Of a stretch of DNA of 64,000 bases, positions 44,273 through 53,794 are shown one piece after another. Origin of the DNA: Bombilactobacillus bombi (GTDB lineage Bacteria; Bacillota; Bacilli; Lactobacillales; Lactobacillaceae). Positions within the stretch are counted from its first letter, which is position 1. Each line of letters opens with the position of its first letter. Position numbers and translations under genes: made by a program. The DNA is taken from assembly GCF_003522965.1 (NCBI RefSeq), contig NZ_CP031513.1:1116001-1180000 (forward strand), read 5' to 3'. The notes beneath the pieces were generated by a model. It was not told where the DNA came from and searched no databases. It saw only the letters and a program-made list of their open reading frames with translations.

Positions 44273-44316
44273 AAAAATCTACTGAATTAGATTAAATATT
44301 GATTCAGTAGATTTTT
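44273..44316 (-). terminator. terminator after the SDR gene
   Basis: AAAAATCTACTGAAT pairs with its complement around TCAATATTTAATCT-type loop sequence. T runs are present on both strands, and it lies 40 bases past the SDR stop. Confidence 0.75.
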
Positions 44317-44355
44317 ACTAAGTGAATTCTAAATAATTAACTCTTAAGGAGATTT

Positions 44356-45180
44356 TTATGAATTAATTATATAACCTCCATCGACAATTAATTCTTCTCC
44401 TGTTACAAATTTGGATTCATCAGAAGCTAAATATAGATAAGCGTAGCCAATATCTGAAGCATCTGCTACATATGGTGGCAAAACTGCATTGCCTTTTTGG
44501 ACTTTGCTCATTTCTTCTTTTGTGCTAGCTCCTACACTCTTAGTGAAAGTCATTCCTGGACGATCGTCATTAGATTTTTGAGTTCCAAAAAATTTCTTAG
44601 TCATGCTGGTAAAAGTTACTCCTGGATGAACTGAGTTAACACGGATACTATCTTTACCAAATTCTTGAGCAGCAAATTTAGTAATTGAACGTACAGCACC
44701 TTTGGCAGCACTATAAGCAGCACCATTGCCGTTCCCACCAACAAGAGCACCGATAGATGAAGTGTTGACAATGGAACCGTCACCATTCTTTTGCATAATA
44801 GGAATTACTGCCTTCATACCTAGCCAAACACCAGTCGAATCAATGTTCATAACTTTATTCCAAGTCTCAAGATCAGTATCAAGAATACCAGCAGAATTAT
44901 GAGTACCCGCATTATTAACTAAGATATTAATTTTACCGTACAATTTAACGGTCTGATCCACAACATCCTTCCAGCCTGCAGGGTCAGCTACGTCTAGTTT
45001 CATAGCTGCAGCTGTTCCACCGTTCTCTTTAATATCAGCAACAGCTTTATTAAGCTTATCTTCAACTACATCTGTTAGAACAACACTAGCACCTTCTCTA
45101 GCAAAAATCTGTGCTCCAGCTAGACCCATACCACTAGCAGCTCCAGTAATAATTGCAACCTTATCATCCAAACGTCCCAT
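44356..45180 (-). CDS. short-chain dehydrogenase/reductase
   Basis: This 274-aa classical SDR has the nucleotide motif TGAASGMG (residues of about 13-20), NNAG (about 88-91), catalytic Ser in NTSSIG, and the YSAAK Tyr-Lys pair (about 156-160). The C-terminus is FVTGEELIVDGGY. An insertion of about 25 residues (TQKSNDDRPGMTFTKSVGA) makes it longer than the usual 250 aa. An Asp near the end of strand 2 (LTDVVED) favours NAD over NADP. The substrate is unknown; the location in the xylose region suggests a sugar or polyol, which is inference. AAAGGAG precedes the ATG and a good cre site lies upstream. Confidence 0.85.
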   Translation of the reverse strand: MGRLDDKVAIITGAASGMGLAGAQIFAREGASVVLTDVVEDKLNKAVADIKENGGTAAAMKLDVADPAGWKDVVDQTVKLYGKINILVNNAGTHNSAGILDTDLETWNKVMNIDSTGVWLGMKAVIPIMQKNGDGSIVNTSSIGALVGGNGNGAAYSAAKGAVRSITKFAAQEFGKDSIRVNSVHPGVTFTSMTKKFFGTQKSNDDRPGMTFTKSVGASTKEEMSKVQKGNAVLPPYVADASDIGYAYLYLASDESKFVTGEELIVDGGYIINS

Positions 45181-45246
45181 ATATAAAAACTCCTTTCTTA
45201 AAATATTTTTCTTTACACAGTTATTATATATTCTCTTATATACTTC

Positions 45247-45260
45247 TGAAAGCGTTTACT
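45247..45260 (-). promoter_or_regulatory. cre site before the SDR gene
   Basis: TGAAAGCGTTTACT matches the CcpA consensus (TGWAANCGNTNWCA) at every position except the last. It lies 67 bases upstream of the SDR start, so carbon catabolite control is likely. Confidence 0.65.
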
Positions 45261-45448
45261 CTTATGACCTTTTTAATTTATAATCTATTATTACAAACTG
45301 TAGTACCTGTATATTTCAATTATAGATTGTATTAATTATTTTCGAGCAAATTTTAAAGAAGTTGTCACTAATTAAACATTAGAAATATTTAGATTATAAT
45401 TTGTAATACAGATATAATAGAATTTCTACTTAATATTTAAGCCACTAA

Positions 45449-46270
45449 TTATTTAGATTGTAATATCTTGTCTTGGCGAATTTGTAAAGGTAATTTACCA
45501 TACATATTTTTAAATAAATTTCTTGCTGTTCGTTGATTTGTTAATCCATTTTTATCCATTAATTGTTTGATTGATATATTAGAAGATAAAAGATCTTGAT
45601 ACAATGATGCTAGTCTTAAACGATAAATATATTGAATAATTGTAATTCCTGTTTGTTGTTTAAATATTCTTGACAAATAGCTTGAATTATAACCAAATTT
45701 ATTGGCCAAAATATTTACACTTAAATGTTCTACATAGTGTTCATTGATATAAACAATAATTTCTTTGAGACTGCTTGTACTTTGTAAAAGTGGATTTGTA
45801 TCATCAGTGAAATTTAAAATTAATTCTTTCATAATTAATAGGATAATTACTCCTAAGTCAAACAAATATCCTTTATAACCTTGTTTAACTAAAGAATTAA
45901 TTTTAAGTAACAATCCAAATATTTGTTTATAAGCTTTTGAATAACACTTCGTAATTTCAAAATTAATATTTTCAGGATGAGGATAATAATTTTCAATAAA
46001 TTTTAAAGGAACTTGTAATACTAAGGACTGATTAGGAATGTTTTCTACTGCATGTACCACTCCTGAGGGAACTACTATAAATTGTTGGGGATTAACAATT
46101 TGTTCTTTACCATTAAACATAAAAGTTAGTCGTCCAGAAATGACTCCCACTATTTCAATACTACTATGCCAATGAAAGGGTACATAACCATTATTTCTAA
46201 CTAAAGATTCATAAAAGCGAATCCCAATATCAAAATTTGTAATCACATTTTCATGATGAAGTTTACTCAT
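45449..46270 (-). CDS. AraC-family regulator with N-terminal cupin
   Basis: This is a 273-aa regulator. The N-terminal cupin ligand domain (about residues 15-110) has GYVPFHWHSSIEIVGVISG and QQFIVVPSGVVHAVEN. The C-terminal double helix-turn-helix (about 170-270) has LSVNILANKFGYNSSYLSRIFKQQTG. It is divergent from the GH43 gene across 147 bases, so it may activate the xylo-oligosaccharide genes in response to a sugar. The second HTH is somewhat degenerate. GGGGGAA precedes the ATG. Confidence 0.87.
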   Translation of the reverse strand: MSKLHHENVITNFDIGIRFYESLVRNNGYVPFHWHSSIEIVGVISGRLTFMFNGKEQIVNPQQFIVVPSGVVHAVENIPNQSLVLQVPLKFIENYYPHPENINFEITKCYSKAYKQIFGLLLKINSLVKQGYKGYLFDLGVIILLIMKELILNFTDDTNPLLQSTSSLKEIIVYINEHYVEHLSVNILANKFGYNSSYLSRIFKQQTGITIIQYIYRLRLASLYQDLLSSNISIKQLMDKNGLTNQRTARNLFKNMYGKLPLQIRQDKILQSK

Positions 46271-46309
46271 TTTATTCCCCCAAAATATTACATTTATTAC
46301 TTTATTAAG

Positions 46310-46368
46310 TTAGTTTATTTACTAATCCAACTTATAGTATTGCTCTGTATCATCCGGCAACATATGAT
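46310..46368 (+). promoter_or_regulatory. GH43 operon promoter with XylR-type box
   Basis: The box at 46310-46334 (TTAGTTTATTTA ... CCAACTTA) matches the GH120 box at 18 of 25 positions. It is followed by TTGCTC (46340-46345), a 17-base spacer and TATGAT (46363-46368). A second TATACT at 46395 is too near the ribosome binding site to be useful. Confidence 0.55.
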
Positions 46369-46417
46369 ATAGCTGTTATCTAAATAACAATTATTATACT
46401 ATAAGGAGCATAAATAT

Positions 46418-48088
46418 ATGACATTAATAAAAAATCCGATAATTTCAGGTATGGCGCCAGATCCCTCAATTATTCGTGTAAACAATGATTATTATCTAGC
46501 TACTTCAACATTTCATTGGAAGCCAGCAATTCAAATTTTCCATTCTACAGATTTATGTAATTGGAATTTAATTACTTACGCATTAACTAATAACAAAATT
46601 GATTTGCGTGGAACAAATACACCTGCTGGTATTTGGGCTCCTCATTTATCGTTCGATACTCAAACACAAAAATTTTGGTTAGTGTATTCACATATGCAAA
46701 ATATGGCAGGTAGAGAATTTAATGCTGAATCATTTGCTATTTGGGCAAATGATATTAAAGGTCCTTGGTCTCAACCACTTTACCTAACTTCTATAGGTTT
46801 TGATCCTTCCCTTTTTCACGATGATGATGGTAAGCACTATTTATCTATTCTAGAATGGGAAACTCGGAGTGGTTATCCTTCTCCTGGCAATATTGTAATT
46901 GCTGAAGTAAATTTAAAAACAGGACAACTTATAGGAACGTGGAAGCGGGTCACTACTGGATTTACTAGTCGAGGTTGTGTAGAAGCTCCTCAAATTTATA
47001 AACATCATGGCTTTTATTACTTACTTGTTGCTGCTGGTGGAACTGGATATGCTCATGATGTAGAAATTGGTCGGTCTCAAAAAATATTAGGACCTTATGA
47101 ACCAAATCCTAGTGGTGAACCGATTATTACTTCATCACCCCATCATTTGTTTTCTAAAGGAGACCCGGATGCTGGACATTTTGAAATGTATAATCCACAT
47201 ACTGACATCCAAAAATCTGGTCATGGATCTTTAGTTCAAACTACTACTGGTGAATATTATATTGCACATCTAATGTCTCGTCCTCTACCTCAAACTAAGC
47301 TTAATCCTCTTGGACGTGAAACTTCATTGCAAAAAATGATATGGACTAATAATAACTGGTTACAAATGGCTGATGGTTCAAATTTAGCAAAATCTCAAGT
47401 TGAAATTTCACAAGCGGTTAAACAAAATAAGACTGATAATATTAATGATGATTTTAAAAAAAATCATTATGATTTGCGTTTTATGACTCCCTATCGAGAA
47501 CAAAACCCATCCTGGGTTAATACTACAGAACATCCTGGATTTTTACGTATTTATGGTGGCAATTCTTTATTTTCTAAATATAATCCAACTATTATGGCAA
47601 CTCGTGCTACTGCTTTTGAATACCAAATACAAACCAAAGTGCTTTTTAATCCTGTACATTATTCTCAATCGGCTGGCGTTGGATTATATTATGATTCTGA
47701 TAATTGGTTATATGCTCGTATTTGTCAAACAGATAACGAAAAGCAAACTTGTTTACAAGTTATACAAGCCAAATTAGGTCAACGTATTGATAATATTTTT
47801 GATCAAGTTTTAATACCCCATAATAAAGCAGAAATTAGAATTAAATATTATTTTGGAATTGCAACAGTATTTTATCGATTATCAAAAGAAAAAGTATGGC
47901 AACAATTAGGATCAGAATTTGATGTTAAATATTTATCTGATGAAGGAGTAAATGGTACTCCTGGAGAAATAGGTGGTTTTACGGGACTATTCAACTTTAT
48001 TGGTGCTGTTGATGCATATCAAAAACAATCTTTTGCCGATTTTGACTATTATTCTGTAATTAATCAAGTTTCTGGAGGCAATAAATAA
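46418..48088 (+). CDS. GH43 beta-xylosidase
   Basis: This 556-aa cytoplasmic glycoside hydrolase releases xylose from the non-reducing end of xylo-oligosaccharides. The five-bladed propeller (about 1-330) carries the three catalytic carboxylates: Asp15 (MAPDPS, base), Asp129 (GFDPSLFHDDDG, pKa modulator) and Glu189 (RGCVEAPQIYKHHG, acid). The C-terminal beta-sandwich (about 345-550) is typical of subfamily 11 XynB enzymes, whose usual length is 530-560 aa. AAGGAGCA lies before the ATG. The downstream transporter start overlaps its stop (TAATG), so the two are coupled. Confidence 0.92.
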   Translation: MTLIKNPIISGMAPDPSIIRVNNDYYLATSTFHWKPAIQIFHSTDLCNWNLITYALTNNKIDLRGTNTPAGIWAPHLSFDTQTQKFWLVYSHMQNMAGREFNAESFAIWANDIKGPWSQPLYLTSIGFDPSLFHDDDGKHYLSILEWETRSGYPSPGNIVIAEVNLKTGQLIGTWKRVTTGFTSRGCVEAPQIYKHHGFYYLLVAAGGTGYAHDVEIGRSQKILGPYEPNPSGEPIITSSPHHLFSKGDPDAGHFEMYNPHTDIQKSGHGSLVQTTTGEYYIAHLMSRPLPQTKLNPLGRETSLQKMIWTNNNWLQMADGSNLAKSQVEISQAVKQNKTDNINDDFKKNHYDLRFMTPYREQNPSWVNTTEHPGFLRIYGGNSLFSKYNPTIMATRATAFEYQIQTKVLFNPVHYSQSAGVGLYYDSDNWLYARICQTDNEKQTCLQVIQAKLGQRIDNIFDQVLIPHNKAEIRIKYYFGIATVFYRLSKEKVWQQLGSEFDVKYLSDEGVNGTPGEIGGFTGLFNFIGAVDAYQKQSFADFDYYSVINQVSGGNK

Positions 48089-49332
48089 TGAAAAAAATAA
48101 CTATTCCACTTAAACGATTAATTCCCGGATTAATAATTGGACCAGCTAGTTGGTTAGGACCGTATGTAGCAATTAATAGTTTATTTCTACCAGCTTTAGT
48201 TCAGCATATCGATGCTGCTCACAAAGTTAATTTAATTGCCCTACTTTCAACATGTGGTATGATTGTTGCTGCTTTATCAAATATGTTAGCTGGAGCTTTA
48301 TCTGATCGAACAAGATCAAGATTTGGCCAAAGAACACCTTGGATTATCGGTGGAGCTCTTGTTTTTTCTTTAACTATGATTATAGCATCTTTTGCTACCA
48401 CCATGGTATATTTATTATGCTTTTGGATGATTGGACAAATTTCTCTGAATTTTATTGTTGCACCAATGGTAGCATGGATTGATTTTGCACCAGATGATGG
48501 TAAAGGTGTAGCATCTTCTGCCTATGGCGGATTAGGTATGGCTTTAGGAAATAATGGTTTTAATGTTTTAGCAGCCATGTTTTTAAGTAAATTTAGATTA
48601 GGATTTATTATTTTTGGTATTTTCACAACGATTGGAACAATAATTGCAGTATTACTTGTTAGAGAACCGTCAAATTTAACATCTAAAATAAGGCCCAATC
48701 AGAAAAAAAACAAAAAGCAAAAAATTCATTTTCACGATTTGAGAACCATTTTCCCCAAATGGTCAATTGGACGTGATTACTACCTTGCCTTAATCGGCAA
48801 ATTGTTCCAAGGTGTAGGCAATTTTGCAATAACAGGTTATATTTTATATATTATGACTGATTTTTTACATCGAGGAAGTCAAACGCAAAGTTCAATTCAA
48901 TGGATTAATACTATTATGTTAATTATTGGAATTGCTATGGGATTTATTGCTGGGCCAATTGCTGATAAATATAAAATTTTAAAATACCCTGTAGGATTTT
49001 CAACAATTTTACTAGCAATTGCTGCTATATCTTTATTCTTATTAAGAAACAATTGGGGTATTATAATTTATGCAATTACTGCAGGTTTTGGTATGGGAAT
49101 TTGGAATTCTTTAGATAATTTATTAAATTTAGAAGTTATTCCTGACAAAGATAGAGTAGCTTTTTTCTTGGGTATTTATAACTTAGGTAATACCATAACT
49201 CAGGCTTTAGCACCAGTAATAGCAGCTTTAGTAATTTCACACTTTGGATTTTCTGCTATTTTCTTCGTATCTTTTACATTTTCACTGATTGGCGGTATAT
49301 CCATGCTTTGTATTAAATCGGTTAAAAAATAA
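48088..49332 (+). CDS. xylo-oligosaccharide/xyloside transporter (MFS/GPH type)
   Basis: This is a 414-aa membrane transporter with about 12 segments. The loop GALSDRTRSRFGQRTPWIIGG (about residues 70-90) is typical of GPH/SLC45-type carriers. It is a paralogue of the transporter at 40468. Its start overlaps the stop of the GH43 beta-xylosidase by one base, so it probably imports the substrate of that enzyme. A symport mechanism is known of the family, not shown here. xylA follows after 82 bases with its own promoter. Confidence 0.85.
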   Translation: MKKITIPLKRLIPGLIIGPASWLGPYVAINSLFLPALVQHIDAAHKVNLIALLSTCGMIVAALSNMLAGALSDRTRSRFGQRTPWIIGGALVFSLTMIIASFATTMVYLLCFWMIGQISLNFIVAPMVAWIDFAPDDGKGVASSAYGGLGMALGNNGFNVLAAMFLSKFRLGFIIFGIFTTIGTIIAVLLVREPSNLTSKIRPNQKKNKKQKIHFHDLRTIFPKWSIGRDYYLALIGKLFQGVGNFAITGYILYIMTDFLHRGSQTQSSIQWINTIMLIIGIAMGFIAGPIADKYKILKYPVGFSTILLAIAAISLFLLRNNWGIIIYAITAGFGMGIWNSLDNLLNLEVIPDKDRVAFFLGIYNLGNTITQALAPVIAALVISHFGFSAIFFVSFTFSLIGGISMLCIKSVKK

Positions 49333-49337
49333 GTATA

Positions 49338-49398
49338 TTGACATGTGAGTTAAAAGCTATTATATTTTAATAGAAAGTTCGTATTAAAAACCAACCAA
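49338..49398 (+). promoter_or_regulatory. xylA promoter with XylR-type box
   Basis: TTGACA (49338-49343) and TATATT (49361-49366) are 17 bases apart. The box at 49374-49398 (AAAGTTCGTATT ... CCAACCAA) overlaps the expected transcript start and matches the inverse of the GH120 box at 18 of 25 positions. A repressor there would block initiation. Confidence 0.75.
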
Positions 49399-49414
49399 AT
49401 AAAGGAGAAACATA

Positions 49415-50755
49415 ATGTCATATTGGAATGTAGATAAAATTAAATATATTGGAACTAAAAAAAGCTTAAAATCTGGGCTGGGATTTCAGTACTATAATCC
49501 GGATGAAATTATTGGTGGCAAAAAAATGCGCGATTGGTTGCGTTTTTCAGTAGCTTATTGGCATACATTTGATCAACGTTTAGTTGATCCTTTCGGTGAT
49601 GGTACAGCAATGCGTCCTTATGATAAATATCAAGATCCAATGGATCAAGCTTTAGCCAAAGTGGATGCAGCGTTTGAGTTTTATGACAAACTTGGTGTTG
49701 ACTATCTAGCCTTTCATGATCGGGATTTAGCTCCTGAAGGTGATACTCTCCGTGAAACTAACCGTAATCTCGATAAAGTTGTTGATAAAATTGTTGAATA
49801 TCAAAAAACTACTGGCATGAAAGTTTTGTGGAACACTTCTAATATGTTTAACAATCCTCGTTTTGTCGCTGGTGCTGCTACTTCTCCGTACGCTGATATT
49901 TTTGCATATAGTGCAGCCCAATTAAAACATAGCTTAGAAATTGGTAAACGTGTCAATGCAGAAAATTATGTCTTCTGGGGTGGACGCGAAGGTTATGAAT
50001 CTTTATGGAATACTGATATGAAACTTGAGCAAGAACATGCAGCTAAGTTCTTTCACATGGCTAAAGACTATGCTAACGAAATTGGCTTTACAGCTCAAAT
50101 GCTATTAGAACCTAAACCTAAAGAACCAACAACTCATCAATATGACTTTGATGCAGCCACAACGATTGCTTTCATGAAAGAATATAATCTCGATCAAGAT
50201 TTCAAGTTAAATCTTGAAGGTAATCACGCCAATTTGGCAGGACATACTTACCAACATGAAATTCGTGTTGCCCGTGATGCTGGTTTACTAGGATCTTTGG
50301 ATGCCAATCAAGGAGATAAGTTAATTGGTTGGGATATTGATGAATATCCTTCCAATCTTTATGAAACTGTGGCTGCCATGTATGAAGTAGTTCAAGAAGG
50401 AAGCATTGGTCCTTGTGGTGGTTTGAACTTTGACGCCAAACCACGTCGCTCCTCTTTTGAACCTAATGACTTATTCTATGGTCATATTGTTGGAATGGAT
50501 AGCTTTGCCGCTGGCTTACGTGTTGCACTAAAATTAAAAGAAGACCACGTGCTAGATGATATTGTCAAAAATCGCTACAATTCTTATAATACTGGTATTG
50601 GTGCGCAGATTGAAGCTGGACAAGTTAATTTTGCTGATCTAGAAAAATATAGCCTCGACAAGACTCAAGCACAATTGCGTGCAGCAACTCATTCTGATCA
50701 TTTGGAACAAATTAAAGATACTATCAATCATTATATTATTGAAACATTAAGTTAA
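49415..50755 (+). CDS. xylA: xylose isomerase
   Basis: The enzyme converts D-xylose to D-xylulose with two divalent metals. It has 446 aa, the long class II form. Catalytic His-Asp are in [13 protein letters not shown] (about residues 98-110), with [30 protein letters not shown] (here about 170-195), the metal ligands in LLEPKPKEP and [15 protein letters not shown], and [27 protein letters not shown] precedes the ATG. It is cotranscribed with xylB 17 bases downstream. Confidence 0.97.
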   Translation: MSYWNVDKIKYIGTKKSLKSGLGFQYYNPDEIIGGKKMRDWLRFSVAYWHTFDQRLVDPFGDGTAMRPYDKYQDPMDQALAKVDAAFEFYDKLGVDYLAFHDRDLAPEGDTLRETNRNLDKVVDKIVEYQKTTGMKVLWNTSNMFNNPRFVAGAATSPYADIFAYSAAQLKHSLEIGKRVNAENYVFWGGREGYESLWNTDMKLEQEHAAKFFHMAKDYANEIGFTAQMLLEPKPKEPTTHQYDFDAATTIAFMKEYNLDQDFKLNLEGNHANLAGHTYQHEIRVARDAGLLGSLDANQGDKLIGWDIDEYPSNLYETVAAMYEVVQEGSIGPCGGLNFDAKPRRSSFEPNDLFYGHIVGMDSFAAGLRVALKLKEDHVLDDIVKNRYNSYNTGIGAQIEAGQVNFADLEKYSLDKTQAQLRAATHSDHLEQIKDTINHYIIETLS

Positions 50756-50772
50756 TTAAACTAGGTGGAATT

Positions 50773-52281
50773 ATGGAAAAATATGTTTTGGGAGTTGATT
50801 TAGGCACTAGTGCTGTGAAAGTAGCGGCCATTACTAAGAATGGAATCATTGCTGCACAGCAAAGTAGTTCTTATCCCCTATCTCATCCTCAAGTGGGTTT
50901 TAGCGAACAAGATCCGCAAGATTGGGTTACTGGTACTACAGCCGCTATTCATAAATTACTTGCTCAAGATCACATTGCACCAACAGCTATTGCTGGTCTC
51001 AGTTTTTCAGGTCAAATGCACGGTTTAGTATTATTAGATCACAATAATCAAGTTTTGCGGCCTGCAATTTTGTGGGATGATACTAGAACTTCCAAGCAAC
51101 GACAAGAAATTGAAACCAAAATGGGCCATAAATTTATTCAAATCACCCATAACCAGCCACTAGAGGGTTTTACTCTTCCTAAATTACTTTGGGTACAAGA
51201 AAACGAACCTGAAATTTGGCAGCAAGCAACGACCTTCTTACTTCCCAAAGATTATGTGCGTTATTGTATGACTGGCAAGTTAGCCACTGATTATTCTGAT
51301 GCTACTGGAACCGTCATGCTTGATATTGATACTCAATCTTGGAGTAAAGAGATTTGTGATACTTTTAATATTTCTTTATCTATCTGTCCACCATTATTGC
51401 ATTCCAGTGAGCTAGCTGGTCACATTACTGATGCTTATGCCAAAACATCTGGCCTTCAAGCCAACATGCCTGTGTTTGCTGGAGCCGCTGATAATGCAAC
51501 TAGTGCCCTGGGAGCTGGTATTCTTCAAACTAACACTGTTTTATCTAGCATTGGAACTTCAGGAGTAGTTTTAAAATATGAAAGCAATGCCCAAACTAAC
51601 TATCAAGGAGTACTACAGTTTGAAGATCATGCTATTAATGATGCTTATTATTCAATGGGTGTAACTTTGGCCGCGGGTGATTCCTTAAATTGGTTTAAAA
51701 AAACTTTTTATCCTCAAACTGATTTTGTCCAAATGATACAAGATGCTGAACATTCAACACTAGGTGCTCATGGTTTATTATATACACCCTATTTAATTGG
51801 TGAACGTGCTCCTTACGCTGATGCTAAAATTCGCGGCAGTTTTATTGGTGTTGATAGTAGTCATGTTCGTGGTGATTTTGTGCGTGCCGTCTTGGAAGGT
51901 ATTATTTTTAGTTTTGAAGATCTTATGCAAATATATGCGTCTCACAATAATATGTTCGATACTGTAATTTCCATTGGTGGTGGTGCCAAAAGTCCCTTAT
52001 GGCTGCAAATTCAGGCTGATATCTTTAATAAAAAGGTTGTGAGTTTGGCCAATGAGCAGACTGCCAGTTTAGGAGCAGCAATGCTTGCAACAGTGGGATT
52101 AGGTTGGTATCCTGATTTTATCAGTTGTACAGAAAATTTTGTTAAAGTTAAAACAACCTATAATCCAATCCCCGAACATGTTAGCCAATACCATGAACTA
52201 TATGAGATTTATCATCAAATTTATTCTCAAACTAAAGACTTAAGTTCTAGATTAATCGACTTTAGACAAAAAAATAAATAA
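50773..52281 (+). CDS. xylB: xylulokinase
   Basis: The enzyme phosphorylates D-xylulose to xylulose-5-phosphate, the entry to the phosphoketolase or pentose phosphate route. It has 502 aa and is an FGGY carbohydrate kinase. The N-terminal ATPase fold begins [14 protein letters not shown], the substrate region is [15 protein letters not shown], and ILWDDTRT carries the LWxDxR motif. The C-terminal FGGY domain has [22 protein letters not shown] and [26 protein letters not shown] lies before the ATG. A terminator shared with xylR follows. Confidence 0.95.
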   Translation: MEKYVLGVDLGTSAVKVAAITKNGIIAAQQSSSYPLSHPQVGFSEQDPQDWVTGTTAAIHKLLAQDHIAPTAIAGLSFSGQMHGLVLLDHNNQVLRPAILWDDTRTSKQRQEIETKMGHKFIQITHNQPLEGFTLPKLLWVQENEPEIWQQATTFLLPKDYVRYCMTGKLATDYSDATGTVMLDIDTQSWSKEICDTFNISLSICPPLLHSSELAGHITDAYAKTSGLQANMPVFAGAADNATSALGAGILQTNTVLSSIGTSGVVLKYESNAQTNYQGVLQFEDHAINDAYYSMGVTLAAGDSLNWFKKTFYPQTDFVQMIQDAEHSTLGAHGLLYTPYLIGERAPYADAKIRGSFIGVDSSHVRGDFVRAVLEGIIFSFEDLMQIYASHNNMFDTVISIGGGAKSPLWLQIQADIFNKKVVSLANEQTASLGAAMLATVGLGWYPDFISCTENFVKVKTTYNPIPEHVSQYHELYEIYHQIYSQTKDLSSRLIDFRQKNK

Positions 52282-52291
52282 TTTCTACAAT

Positions 52292-52320
52292 AATAGTCCT
52301 CGAAAATTTCGAGGACTATT
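52292..52320. terminator. bidirectional terminator between xylB and xylR
   Basis: AATAGTCCTCGAAA pairs perfectly with its complement, with T runs on both strands. The xylR stop codon is inside the far arm. Confidence 0.85.
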
Positions 52321-53470
52321 TATTTTTATAAGAAAATTTCAAATTATAATCATCCAAATTTAAAACGTGATGATTAATTAAAGAAGCTGCACCTAAGAGA
52401 TTAGCATAATTGGAATTAGCAATTAAATATAATTGTGGATTCATTTTTAATTGTTGTGTTTGCAATTCAATTTCATCAAAGAGCGCTGGTAATTCCTCTA
52501 GTAAAGGCGAACTCAAATAAATCTCTTCAGGAGCAAAAGCAACTGAAACATTAAATAAAATCCGAACAATACCGTGGATAAAGTCTTGTAAAGCATTATT
52601 CACATCCGCATCTTTATCTCTAGCTAAAGATACTACATCTTTTCTTTCTATCCTATTATCATTTTTTAGTTGACGGACCCGCTCAACAATGGCATCTTCT
52701 GAACAAATGTTTTCTACTTTGATATCTTGATTCAACATCATTAAACTGCGGCCAATTTCACCAGCAGCTCCCTGGAAGCCACGGTAAATTTGTTGATTCA
52801 AAATAATCCCTGCACCAATTCCTTTATGGATGCTCACACAAATCAAATTTGCTTTATTATATTCATTGTTGAAATCATGTTCAAAAATTGCTGCTAGGTT
52901 GGCTTCATTTTCTAATAATACGGGAACGCCATATTGCTCACAATAGCGCTGTTGCAGGTCAATATTTTCCATATCTAAAAAAGGAGAACTAATTACTTTT
53001 TGTTCATCAACAATGCCATGAATTGAAAAAGCTATTCCTAACAACCCATTCTTGGTATCATCATAGTACTTAATTTCATTAATTTGCTCATCGACGATTT
53101 TTAAAATGTCACTAACTTGAGAACTTGGATTTTTAATGCGACGATAATAAAAATCCCGACAATTTAAATAGTTAGCCATAATGTGTAAATGCTTATAACC
53201 TAAATCAATACTAATTGTATAGCCGTATTTTTCGTTAAGGGCTACTAAAATCGGCTTACGGCCACCGCTTTTGGAGGCTTGACCGATTCCAATTTCTTTT
53301 AAATAACCTTGATGCTCAATTTCATTATATAAAGACGTAATGGATGATTTATTCATATCCAAATTACGCGCAATATCGATTCGCGAAATCGGAGAATTAT
53401 TAATAATTTGTTGTAATACGAGATTAAGATTTTTTTGATGGAACGATTGTTTTTTTGATATTCCAGCCAT
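52316..53470 (-). CDS. xylR: xylose repressor XylR (ROK family)
   Basis: This 384-aa ROK repressor has an N-terminal winged helix (SRIDIARNLDMNKSSITSLYNEIE, about residues 22-46). The sugar-binding ROK domain follows: KYGYTISIDLGYKHLHI (about 85-101), VLLENEANLAAIFEHD (about 178-193), and GIGAGIILNQQIYRGFQGAAGEIG (about 215-240). The Cys-rich zinc motif of ROK kinases is absent, as in XylR repressors. Xylose would release it from DNA. It is convergent with xylB. A similar operator is found in front of its own gene. Confidence 0.92.
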   Translation of the reverse strand: MAGISKKQSFHQKNLNLVLQQIINNSPISRIDIARNLDMNKSSITSLYNEIEHQGYLKEIGIGQASKSGGRKPILVALNEKYGYTISIDLGYKHLHIMANYLNCRDFYYRRIKNPSSQVSDILKIVDEQINEIKYYDDTKNGLLGIAFSIHGIVDEQKVISSPFLDMENIDLQQRYCEQYGVPVLLENEANLAAIFEHDFNNEYNKANLICVSIHKGIGAGIILNQQIYRGFQGAAGEIGRSLMMLNQDIKVENICSEDAIVERVRQLKNDNRIERKDVVSLARDKDADVNNALQDFIHGIVRILFNVSVAFAPEEIYLSSPLLEELPALFDEIELQTQQLKMNPQLYLIANSNYANLLGAASLINHHVLNLDDYNLKFSYKNK

Positions 53471-53492
53471 GCGGACCTCACTTAAATTTTAC

Positions 53493-53517
53493 ATAGTTGG
53501 TTTAATTATACAACTTA
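53493..53517 (-). promoter_or_regulatory. XylR-type box before xylR
   Basis: ATAGTTGGTTTAA followed by ATACAACTTA is an imperfect palindrome (AGTTG/CAACT) matching the GH120 box at about 16 of 25 positions. It lies about 23 bases before the xylR start, fitting autorepression. Confidence 0.5.
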
Positions 53518-53566
53518 TTTAAAAGAGCACAAATAAAGTTACAGCATTAAAAGCCAGCACACTATT

Positions 53567-53794
53567 TCATTTCTCCACTCCCAAAAGCCAACGCCAAAAT
53601 TTTAAACTCCATCGATCAAATACAAAGGCCACAATTGCACCAATAAACGCGATTGTATACGAATGTTCATCAGTAAAAGTTGGAAACAGCGTATCCATAA
53701 CTATTAAATAAATTATTCCAACCACAATAATATTAAAATTAAACCGTAGTATCAAAGCCCCAATTGTCAACAAATTATCCAGAATTCTTACCAA
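53567..53794 (-). CDS. small membrane protein (75 aa)
   Basis: This is a hydrophobic protein with two predicted membrane segments (FNIIVVGIIYLIVMDTLF and HSYTIAFIGAIVAFVFDRW). The start is TTG at 53794, 9 bases after AAAGGAGA, and overlaps the end of the next upstream gene by 7 bases. I do not recognise a family. Its coupling to the exported protein before it suggests they act together at the membrane. Confidence 0.6.
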   Translation of the reverse strand: MVRILDNLLTIGALILRFNFNIIVVGIIYLIVMDTLFPTFTDEHSYTIAFIGAIVAFVFDRWSLKFWRWLLGVEK

